Below, piece by piece: positions 1 to 4,285 of a stretch of DNA of 5,516 nt. The notes under the pieces were generated by a model that saw only the letters and a list, made by a program, of their open reading frames with translations, did not search any database and was not told the origin of the DNA. Source of the DNA: an uncultured Candidatus Melainabacteria bacterium (GTDB lineage Bacteria > Cyanobacteriota > Vampirovibrionia > Gastranaerophilales > Gastranaerophilaceae); the NCBI GenBank assembly GCA_934675225.1, contig CAKUQA010000109.1, positions 1 to 5,516 of the forward strand. The letters are read 5' to 3'. How positions within the stretch are numbered: position 1 is the first letter of the stretch; every line of letters starts with the position of its first letter. Made by a program: the position numbers and the translations under genes.

Positions 1-3
1 ATA

Positions 4-77
<74 letters not shown>

Positions 78-82
78 ACCTT

Positions 83-105
83 TTGCTGAATTAAGTTATC
101 AGCAA
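83..105. repeat. Inverted repeat just upstream of tRNA-Ile
   Basis: Perfect 7-bp arms TTGCTGA (83-89) and TCAGCAA (99-105) are separated by 9 bases, ending six bases from the tRNA 5' end. It could be a 5' leader hairpin or a processing site. No clear -10/-35 pair for the tRNA could be assigned. The rest of 78-167 shows no gene. Confidence 0.4.
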
Positions 106-167
106 GATTAAATGTATCATGAACATTTTTTAAAATCAAGCCCTTTTCTTTTTTTATTTTTTTTACT

Positions 168-199
168 AAAAATGACGGGCTATTAAACCCGCCATTTTT
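168..199 (-). terminator. Rho-independent terminator of hsp20
   Basis: The arms are 168-179 and 188-199 around an 8-base loop. In the minus-strand transcript all 12 positions pair, with one G-U, around a CGGG/CCCG-type core, and the 3' arm ends in five T. It lies about 30 bases past the hsp20 stop and so ends that transcript before the tRNA. Its A/T flanks might also let it work in the other direction. Confidence 0.8.
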
Positions 200-231
200 A
201 ATTATTTTTTGAATTGCTTTTATTTAAAAAA

Positions 232-687
232 TTATTTTACTGATAATTTTTTTCTTTCATCCTTTTGCGCATAACGTTTTGGTGCGTGGATTTTCAAAAC
301 ACCATGTTCCAACTTAGCTTCTGTTTTTTCAACATCAATTTCGTCTGGGAAATATACAGTTCTTGAAAATTCACCATATCTGAATTCGGATTTTTTATAT
401 GATTTTTCATCCTCATTCTTTTCTTCTTCTTTTTTAGCATTGATTACAATATAACTTTTATCAATGTCGATATCCAAATCTTCTTTCTTTACTCCAGGAA
501 GTTCTGCTTTTACTTCATAATCTTTGCCTTTATCAGAAATTTCTACAGGCATTGAAAATTTGTCCATATCTTCCCAATAAGCTGCTTCTGGAAAGTAGCT
601 GTCAAAATGACGATTTAACAAAGAACTAATCTCATCATTTACTGTTCTAATAAAGTTTTCTGGAGCTTTTCTAACTAAAAATTTCAT
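232..687 (-). CDS. Hsp20/alpha-crystallin family small heat-shock protein
   Basis: This is an ATP-independent holdase chaperone that binds unfolding proteins in the cytosol and oligomerises. The product has 151 residues, normal for the family. The alpha-crystallin domain spans about residues 46-136. It carries AELPGV (61-66), the central GEFSRTVYFP (105-114) and the signature AKLEHGVLKI (124-133). A short C-terminal tail ends in L-S-V (148-150), which corresponds to the I/L-x-I/V motif that docks neighbouring subunits. The chosen ATG is preceded by AAAGGAAG at 696-703, an 8-base spacing. A GTG nine bases further upstream is also in frame but directly abuts the ribosome-binding site, so it is less likely. 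No CIRCE operator is visible upstream. An inverted repeat TTATC-N7-GATAA (736-752) in the leader is a possible control site. The gene stands alone with its own terminator. Confidence 0.95.
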   Translation of the reverse strand: MKFLVRKAPENFIRTVNDEISSLLNRHFDSYFPEAAYWEDMDKFSMPVEISDKGKDYEVKAELPGVKKEDLDIDIDKSYIVINAKKEEEKNEDEKSYKKSEFRYGEFSRTVYFPDEIDVEKTEAKLEHGVLKIHAPKRYAQKDERKKLSVK

Positions 688-792
688 ATCTGACACTTCC
701 TTTCAATTAACTTCTTATCAACAACACTTATATTATTATCCCGTTTTGATAAAAAGCTCGTTTTTTTAACCAAATATTAACAATCTTCAACT

Positions 793-1134
793 TTAGCCTC
801 TATGCCAGACTTTAAAGCCGGCAATATCTGCTAAAAGCTTGTCATAACAACCATTAAAACAAATACATCTGTCATCTACAATTAGCCATGCCGCCTCTTT
901 GGTATTAGTAATCCCACTTATATAATTTTGAATATTATTTTCAATAACCCATTTTTCCACTAAATTAATATTTCTTACAGTAAAAATTTTTACTTCATAA
1001 TCTTTTGACAAGTTTTGCAAAAGTTCAATTGCACCGTCTTTTATCGGCGGAATACTTGCAACATCAAAGTTTCCAGTATACGTATTCAATACACCATCCA
1101 AATCCAAAAGAATTTTCTTTTTTTTATGCTGCAT
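793..1134 (-). CDS. Small HAD-superfamily hydrolase (putative phosphatase)
   Basis: This is a 113-residue minimal HAD fold with no room for a large cap domain. Motif I is DLDGVL with the nucleophile D11 and acid/base D13. Motif II is FTVRN with T52. A lysine near motif III is K79, and motif IV is VDD with D87-D88, followed by RCICF. This is the usual catalytic set for Mg2+-dependent phosphoryl transfer through an aspartyl-phosphate. The substrate cannot be named. The C-terminal block 'DDRCICFNG' is typical of small uncharacterised HAD phosphatases found in phages and bacteria. The start ATG has GGAG at 1140-1143 at 5-base spacing. The gene is divergent from the XRE regulator 65 bp away, which suggests shared control. 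No convincing terminator is seen between it and hsp20, so some read-through is possible. Confidence 0.85.
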   Translation of the reverse strand: MQHKKKKILLDLDGVLNTYTGNFDVASIPPIKDGAIELLQNLSKDYEVKIFTVRNINLVEKWVIENNIQNYISGITNTKEAAWLIVDDRCICFNGCYDKLLADIAGFKVWHRG

Positions 1135-1157
1135 ATATTCTCCATACTGTTTTCTCG

Positions 1158-1175
1158 TTCGCGAAAGCGATTATA
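1158..1175 (-). promoter_or_regulatory. HAD-gene -10 box with overlapping palindrome (candidate XRE operator)
   Basis: On the minus strand a perfect TATAAT occupies 1170-1175. No good -35 is seen. The expected start of transcription is near 1163, inside the perfect palindrome TTCGCGAA (1158-1165). The same bases can also form TCGC-GAAA-GCGA (1159-1170). This GC-rich island in AT-rich DNA lies between two divergent genes, one of which encodes an XRE protein, so it is a natural place for repressor binding. That function is inferred from position only. Confidence 0.45.
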
Positions 1176-1199
1176 TCAATATACATTTAAAATTAAAAA

Positions 1200-1463
1200 A
1201 TGCAACTAGACAAAAATAAAAAATTAATTCTTAAACTCTTAGGCAAACATGCCAGACAACTTCGCGGTGAACGAAGCCAGTTTATTTTGGCAAGTGAAAA
1301 CGATATTTCTGTATCTATTATAAGTACAATTGAACGAGCTTTAAAAGACCCACAATTAACAACTGTTTTCAAGCTCGCAGAAGCTCTTAATATAAAACCC
1401 TCCGAATTTATAAAACTAATTGAAAATGATTTGCCTAAAGATTTTTCTATGATTGATAAATAA
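1200..1463 (+). CDS. XRE-family helix-turn-helix transcriptional regulator
   Basis: This 87-residue protein is essentially one Cro/C1-type DNA-binding domain, about residues 11-75. The first helix contains GKHARQLRGER (15-25). Helix 2 begins SQFILASENDI (26-36). Recognition helix 3 is SVSIISTIERALKDP (37-51), followed by LTTVFKLAEALNIKPSEFIKLIE, the usual closing helices. There is no ligand or protease domain, so it probably acts as a small dimeric repressor. No Shine-Dalgarno sequence precedes the ATG. A TAAAAT (1188-1193) ends six bases before it, so the mRNA may be leaderless or nearly so. The gene is divergent from the HAD hydrolase and is the best candidate to bind the intergenic palindrome. 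A weak AT-rich hairpin (about 1472-1490, GCAAAAA/TTTTTGTGC) follows the stop and could act as a terminator. Confidence 0.9.
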   Translation: MQLDKNKKLILKLLGKHARQLRGERSQFILASENDISVSIISTIERALKDPQLTTVFKLAEALNIKPSEFIKLIENDLPKDFSMIDK

Positions 1464-1520
1464 AAAGTTTTCCGCAAAAAAATTTTTGTGCATGTTTTGG
1501 TAATATTACTTAAAAAATTG

Positions 1521-1549
1521 TTGAGGTTAGAACTCAATAAGAATATAAT
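1521..1549 (+). promoter_or_regulatory. Sigma70-type promoter of prs
   Basis: TTGAGG (1521-1526) and a perfect TATAAT (1544-1549) are separated by exactly 17 bases, placing the start of transcription near 1556 and a leader of about 27 bases. An inverted repeat TTGAG-N7-CTCAA (1521-1537) covers the -35 box and spacer and could be an operator. That last point is speculative. Confidence 0.75.
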
Positions 1550-1582
1550 GTTTATGCATTGAAAATTTGAAAGGAATAAATA

Positions 1583-2596
1583 ATGGTTGCAGAAATGACT
1601 TTCCAGCAGTTAGAACGAACAATTAATCCTACACATGATATTAAACTTTTTGCAGGGCGTTCTAATACAAAACTTGCGCAGGAAATTGCTGATTACCTTG
1701 GAACATCTATTGGACCAATGGTTGTAAAAAACTTTGCCGATGGCGAAATTTACGTACAAGTAAAAGAAAGCGTAAGAGGGGATGACGTTTTTATTATCCA
1801 ACCGTTATGCAACCCTGTTAACGAAAACTTAATGGAATTGTTGATTATTATAGATGCGTTCAAACGTGCAAGCGCTAAAACAATTACAGCAGTTATTCCT
1901 TATTATGGTTATGCAAGACAAGATAGAAAGACTTCCGGCAGAGAAGCAATCACTGCAAAACTTGTTGCTGATTTATTAACAACAGCAGGTGCAAACAGAA
2001 TTCTCGCTATGGATTTGCATACAGGTCAAATCCAAGGTTTCTTTAATATTCTTGTTGATCACGTTTTTGCAACATCTATTCTTACAAATTATATAAAAAG
2101 TTTAAACATAAATCCTGACGATATGGTTGCAGTAAGCCCTGATACAGGTGGAGTTCAAAGAACAAGACATTTTGCAAAATCAATTGGTTGCCCACTTGCA
2201 ATTATTGATAAACGTCGTGACAAACACAATGAAGCAATTGCATCTCATGTAATTGGAGATGTTAAAGATAAAATTTGTGTAATGTTTGACGATATTATTG
2301 ACACTGCAGGTACTATTTGTGAAGCATCAAAACTTTTGAAACGCGAAGGAGCAAAAGAAGTTTATGTATGCGCGGTTCATCCTGTATTCTCAGGTCCGGC
2401 AATTGAAAGATTAACAAATGCTCCTATCAAAGAATGTATAGTAACAAATACAATTCCATTAGATATGGACAAAATGCCTGATAAAATTAAACAATTATCT
2501 GTAGCACCTTTATTGGGAACAGCAATTGCAAGAATTCATGATGATGAATCAGTAAGTTCATTATTCGGATTTGAAAAAGAAATGCAAGTACAATAG
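1583..2596 (+). CDS. prs: Ribose-phosphate pyrophosphokinase (PRPP synthetase)
   Basis: This enzyme makes 5-phosphoribosyl 1-diphosphate from ribose 5-phosphate and ATP, feeding purine, pyrimidine, NAD, histidine and tryptophan synthesis in the cytosol. The product has 337 residues against the usual 310-320. The extra length is an N-terminal extension of about 18 residues and a short C-terminal tail after SVSSLF. Visible signatures are FADGEIYV (51-58), PYYGYARQDRK (106-116) with the ATP-contacting RQ, DLHTGQIQGFF (144-154) with catalytic H146, SPDTGGVQRTR (185-195), the flexible-loop K210-R211, and the PRPP-binding loop DDIIDTAGT (236-244). The extension and the 'GREAITAKLVADLL' and 'RIHDDESVSSLF' blocks resemble cyanobacterial enzymes. 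AAGGA at 1571-1575 sits 7 bases before the ATG. The gene is monocistronic with its own promoter. No strong terminator follows; a weak hairpin CTTATC-A-GATAAG (2734-2746) precedes a T-rich run. Confidence 0.97.
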   Translation: MVAEMTFQQLERTINPTHDIKLFAGRSNTKLAQEIADYLGTSIGPMVVKNFADGEIYVQVKESVRGDDVFIIQPLCNPVNENLMELLIIIDAFKRASAKTITAVIPYYGYARQDRKTSGREAITAKLVADLLTTAGANRILAMDLHTGQIQGFFNILVDHVFATSILTNYIKSLNINPDDMVAVSPDTGGVQRTRHFAKSIGCPLAIIDKRRDKHNEAIASHVIGDVKDKICVMFDDIIDTAGTICEASKLLKREGAKEVYVCAVHPVFSGPAIERLTNAPIKECIVTNTIPLDMDKMPDKIKQLSVAPLLGTAIARIHDDESVSSLFGFEKEMQVQ

Positions 2597-2606
2597 TTGA
2601 AGGCAC

Positions 2607-2638
2607 TAAGGCAATAGGGCATTAAGGCAATAAGAGAT
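2607..2638. repeat. Imperfect 16-bp tandem duplication after prs
   Basis: TAAGGCAATAGGGCAT (2607-2622) is followed directly by TAAGGCAATAAGAGAT (2623-2638), identical at 13 of 16 positions. A shorter AAGGCAC lies just before. It starts 11 bases after the prs stop and opens the repeat-rich gap. Confidence 0.6.
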
Positions 2639-2642
2639 TACA

Positions 2643-2706
2643 GAAACAATCCAGCTTATTAATTGTTTAAGATTGGTGGGTAGGTGTACCACCGCCCTAC
2701 AAGACT
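2643..2706. repeat. Dispersed ~63-bp repeat, copy 1
   Basis: It begins GAAACAATCCAGC and ends CTACAAGACT. Compared with the second copy about 207 bases downstream it shows 5 substitutions and a 2-base insertion. It contains a GGTGG...CCACC hairpin (within 2676-2693). No coding content or flanking transposase is seen. Confidence 0.8.
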
Positions 2707-2831
2707 TTAGTGAGAAGTGAAACGTGAAAAGACCTTATCAGATAAGTTTCTTTCTTTCATATTTCTAACACTTCTAATCTTCACCTCGACTAGCCCTCTC
2801 CTACAAAGGATGAGAGTAGATTTTTATCGTC

Positions 2832-2857
2832 ATTCTGAGGGCTTTGCCCGAAAGAAT
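2832..2857. repeat. Hairpin element joined to repeat copy 2
   Basis: Outer arms ATTCT (2832-2836) and AGAAT (2853-2857) enclose inner arms GGGC (2839-2842) and GCCC (2846-2849) around a TTT loop. It abuts and partly overlaps the start of repeat copy 2, so the full dispersed unit may be hairpin plus repeat, with copy 1 lacking the hairpin. Confidence 0.55.
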
Positions 2858-2911
2858 CCAGCTAATTAATTGTTTAAGATTGGTGGGTAGGTACCACCAC
2901 TATACAAGACT
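2850..2911. repeat. Dispersed ~63-bp repeat, copy 2
   Basis: This is the second copy in direct orientation, beginning GAAAGAATCCAGC and ending ATACAAGACT. It lacks the GT dinucleotide that copy 1 has in the loop of its GGTGG/CCACC hairpin. The shared core TAATTG...GGTGGGTAGG is unchanged between copies, which suggests that the sequence itself spreads rather than arising by local slippage. Confidence 0.8.
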
Positions 2912-2931
2912 AGATTGTTTACCCACTCTAA

Positions 2932-2952
2932 CTCTCCCTAATTAAGGGAGAG
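2932..2952. repeat. Perfect inverted repeat CTCTCCCT/AGGGAGAG
   Basis: Eight-base arms 2932-2939 and 2945-2952 flank AATTA. A related but imperfect CTCTCCC...GGGCGAG hairpin occurs at about 3030-3048. Neither is followed by a clear T-run, so they look like repeat-family members rather than terminators. Confidence 0.55.
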
Positions 2953-3058
2953 AACTAGTTTATAGACTCTTAATCAAGTTCTACCCCTCTCTCGTATGCG
3001 TAATTCGCGTTGCTCAAACGCCTACTCTCTCTCCCTCAAGGGGCGAGAATTTAAAAAC

Positions 3059-3130
3059 ATAACTATTGTAATTGTTGTCAAGATTTGTAAGGCTCTAAAT
3101 ATTGAGCTTTCTGCTATTTGGTCTGAATAA
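3059..3130 (+). pseudogene. 3' remnant of an XRE-type regulator gene
   Basis: The frame ending at the TAA of 3128-3130 reads about 23 residues ending VVKICKALNIELSAIWSE. This matches the closing helices of Cro/C1-type domains; compare VFKLAEALNIKPSEF in the intact regulator at 1200-1463. Upstream of about 3059 the frame passes into repeat-like sequence with no recognisable first three helices, start codon or ribosome-binding site, so only the tail of the gene survives. The call rests on a short motif and could be chance. Confidence 0.4.
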
Positions 3131-3193
3131 ATTTTTGATTGTGAATTAATTCTTCTATTGTAAGAGGTTTTCTTTTTATTTAGTGATTTTTTA

Positions 3194-3284
3194 TGTCATT
3201 ACGAGGAGTGAAGCGACGTATTAATCCCATTCATATTGAAAATAATGAGATTACTACGCAAACTAAAGTTTGCTCGTAATGACA
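3194..3284. repeat. Palindromic REP/MITE-like element with 12-bp inverted ends
   Basis: TGTCATTACGAG (3194-3205) and CTCGTAATGACA (3273-3284) are perfect inverted ends. Inside, CGTATTAATCCCATT (3216-3230) pairs with AATGAGATTACTACG (3244-3258) at 13 of 15 positions, and CAAACT-AA-AGTTTG (3259-3272) forms a side hairpin. The whole element can therefore fold into one long branched hairpin. The start GTCATTACGAGGAGTGAAGC resembles widely scattered bacterial intergenic repeats of the 'GTCATTGCGAGGAGC' kind. No transposase is present and no target-site duplication is obvious. Confidence 0.75.
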
Positions 3285-3290
3285 ATTTAA

Positions 3291-3301
3291 GGCTACGTGC
3301 G
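3291..3301. repeat. Short direct repeat GGCTACGTGCG, copy 1
   Basis: This 11-base sequence recurs exactly at 3350-3360. It begins 7 bases after the palindromic element, so it may belong to a larger composite repeat. Confidence 0.5.
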
Positions 3302-3349
3302 CAAGACTTTTTACCAATATATGATGTAGGGATGAATATTGTTGCGGGG

Positions 3350-3364
3350 GGCTACGTGCGTAGC
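3350..3364. repeat. Direct repeat copy 2 with palindrome GCTACG-TG-CGTAGC
   Basis: The second GGCTACGTGCG (3350-3360) forms a near-perfect palindrome, GCTACG (3351-3356) against CGTAGC (3359-3364). It lies just beyond the minus-strand terminator of the small RNA. Confidence 0.5.
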
Positions 3365-3366
3365 AC

Positions 3367-3397
3367 AAAAAAAAGCCATTCTTTAGTAAGAACGGCT
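3367..3397 (-). terminator. Strong minus-strand Rho-independent terminator
   Basis: In the minus-strand RNA, AGCCGUUCUU (3397-3388) pairs with AAGAAUGGCU (3383-3374) over 10 bp with one G-U, closing a 4-base loop, and is followed by eight T (3374-3367). The plus-strand side after the hairpin has no T-run, so the terminator is directional. No protein-coding gene lies upstream of it on the minus strand. Confidence 0.85.
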
Positions 3398-3443
3398 ACC
3401 AGACTTGGGGAGGAGGTATGAAAAACATTAAGTTTTTCATATC
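3367..3443 (-). ncRNA. Candidate small RNA with unpaired C-rich (anti-Shine-Dalgarno) segment
   Basis: On the minus strand a -10-like TAAAAT (3454-3449) predicts a transcript beginning near 3443 and ending at the terminator, about 77 nt. In order it holds three parts. The first is a perfect 10-bp hairpin UAUGAAAAAC-UUAAU-GUUUUUCAUA (3441-3417). The second is a 19-nt stretch starting CCUCCUCCCC (3416-3398) that has no obvious pairing partner. The third is a 10-bp terminator hairpin followed by eight U. Two hairpins flanking an exposed CCUCC motif is the plan of known regulators that pair with ribosome-binding sites, such as cyanobacterial Yfr1 (core ACUCCUCACAC) and C-rich Firmicute sRNAs. Similarity here is in layout, not sequence. 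No protein-coding frame explains the terminator. On the plus strand the same bases read as a strong SD with a 15-codon frame (3418-3465), a weaker alternative. Confidence 0.55.
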
Positions 3444-3448
3444 TAATA

Positions 3449-3454
3449 ATTTTA
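3449..3454 (-). promoter_or_regulatory. Candidate -10 box of the small RNA
   Basis: TAAAAT on the minus strand matches TATAAT at 5 of 6 positions and lies about 6 bases before the proposed RNA start. The -35 region is poor (TTTTAA at 17-base spacing), so the assignment is tentative. Confidence 0.35.
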
Positions 3455-3549
3455 TATACGGCTAACGCAAATTAAAACTTTTATTTTTTATGCAAATCTC
3501 ATACATTTGATGTAGAAAGAGCTGCAATAATAAATTCATTATTAATTTT

Positions 3550-3578
3550 CTGTCAAATTTGAAAAAATTTGATATAAT
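3550..3578 (+). promoter_or_regulatory. Promoter of the histidine kinase operon
   Basis: CTGTCA (3550-3555, 4 of 6 matches to TTGACA) and a perfect TATAAT (3573-3578) are 17 bases apart. The predicted transcript start coincides with the ATG at 3585. The spacer holds the palindrome TCAAATTTGA (3553-3562) and arms CAAATTT/AAATTTG (3554-3571), a possible operator. Confidence 0.65.
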
Positions 3579-3584
3579 ATGTTT

Positions 3585-4217
3585 ATGAATGAATATGAAG
3601 ATTTTATTTCAACAGTGAGTCATGAACTAAGAACTCCTTTAACATCTATAAGAGGGTTTTCTCAGACTATGTTAGCATCATGGGATAAATTAGACGATGC
3701 AAGTAAAAAGAAATTTTTACAAATAATCGTTGAACAATCTAACAGACTTATTAATCTTGTAGAAAACATGCTTTCGGTAACAAAATTACATAACGCCAAA
3801 GACAGTTTAATTTTCAAAGAAATCCAAATCAAACCTGTTATTGAAATGATAACTTCAATAGTTAAAAGTCAATATAAAGATAAATCTTTCAAAATTAATA
3901 TAACATCCGGTACTCCGGCAATTTTAGCTGATAAAGACAAATTTCAGCAAATTATGACAAATCTTATAGAAAACGCTGCCAAATATGGTGATGAAAATTC
4001 CACAATTGAAATTAAGGCAAACTATGTACCCGATAGTGTTTCTATTGATGTTATAAACAGTGGAATTGAGATTAAAAAAGAAGATTACGAAAAGATTTTT
4101 ACAAAATTTTCAAGAATTGATAACCCATTAACAAGAAAAGTTCAAGGTAGTGGGCTTGGACTTTATATAACCAAAAATCTTGTTGAAAAAATGGGCGGAA
4201 ACATTTTTGTTAAATAA
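3585..4217 (+). CDS. Sensorless histidine kinase, truncated by an in-frame TAA
   Basis: This is the kinase half of a two-component pair. The product is about 210 residues and starts almost directly at the dimerisation/phosphotransfer domain. SHELRTPL carries the phospho-accepting His, residue 13 from this start. HisKA spans about 1-70. A HATPase domain follows with N-box NLIENAAKY (about 126-134), a G1-like box NSGIEI that has Asn where Asp is usual and Glu for the second Gly, the F-box FTKF, and G2 box GSGLGLYI. There is no sensor, PAS or membrane segment, and a TGA at 3570-3572 closes the frame upstream. There is no ribosome-binding site. The promoter position favours this ATG over the one at 3579 and implies a leaderless message. 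The frame stops at TAA after GGNIFVK, before the last ATPase strand, yet continues recognisably to 4268. It is either a recent nonsense mutant, a truncated but working kinase, or a sequencing error. Confidence 0.85.
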   Translation: MNEYEDFISTVSHELRTPLTSIRGFSQTMLASWDKLDDASKKKFLQIIVEQSNRLINLVENMLSVTKLHNAKDSLIFKEIQIKPVIEMITSIVKSQYKDKSFKINITSGTPAILADKDKFQQIMTNLIENAAKYGDENSTIEIKANYVPDSVSIDVINSGIEIKKEDYEKIFTKFSRIDNPLTRKVQGSGLGLYITKNLVEKMGGNIFVK

Positions 4218-4268
4218 GAAAACGGATTGACAACTTTTACTGTAAAACTTCCTGCTGCAAATATTTAA
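4218..4268 (+). pseudogene. C-terminal remnant of the histidine kinase after the nonsense codon
   Basis: In the same frame as the kinase, directly after the TAA (4215-4217), the sequence reads ENGLTTFTVKLPAANI and then TAA. This is the normal last strand of HATPase domains, usually seen as S-E-x-G-x-G-T-x-F-x-x-x-L-P. The residue replaced by the stop is typically Ser, and TCA to TAA is a single change. No frameshift is needed to join the two parts. Confidence 0.75.
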
Positions 4269-4285
4269 CGTCAAGCGAGGGAAAA

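Larger units (their letters stand above)
2597..3366. other. Gene-free, repeat-rich intergenic stretch
   Basis: Between prs and the small-RNA locus there is no intact gene. The stretch is a patchwork of hairpins and diverged repeats. GC-rich blocks such as 2837-2850, 2886-2898 and 3030-3048 alternate with AT-rich DNA. One decayed reading frame with helix-turn-helix character (3059-3130) and one palindromic element (3194-3284) are described separately. An open frame across 3236-3421 is produced by the palindromic element and is not a gene. The content suggests repeated insertion of small non-coding repeats behind an essential gene. Confidence 0.7.

Noticed and set aside
704..780. Heat-shock CIRCE operator or clear promoter for hsp20
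   Set aside because: No TTAGCACTC/GAGTGCTAA arms are present, and -10 candidates (GATAAT, TATAAG) have no credible -35 partner. Only a 5-bp inverted repeat was seen.
1005..1209. Two plus-strand frames opposite the HAD gene
   Set aside because: They are antisense to clear HAD motifs and show no protein features.
1193..1537. Minus-strand frame opposite the XRE gene
   Set aside because: It is a shadow of the XRE coding strand, low in complexity, with no domain and no ribosome-binding site.
2643..2911. CRISPR array
   Set aside because: There are only two diverged repeats separated by about 140 bases, with no regular spacers and no cas gene.
3236..3421. Plus-strand 61-codon open frame
   Set aside because: It begins inside the palindromic element, includes two GGCTACGTGCG repeats and the small-RNA terminator, and has no ribosome-binding site or recognisable domain. 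Stretches like KFARNDN are typical translations of such repeats.
3418..3465. 15-codon frame (MKNIKFFISNNFIYG) after GGGGAGGAGG on the plus strand
   Set aside because: The SD is strong but very close to the ATG, and both would lie in or beside a perfect 10-bp hairpin. No plus-strand promoter is evident, and the adjacent terminator works only on the minus strand. It is kept as an alternative reading of the small-RNA locus.
4215..4217. TAA as a recoded sense codon
   Set aside because: TAA ends hsp20, the HAD gene and the XRE gene at expected lengths in this window, so general recoding is not supported.
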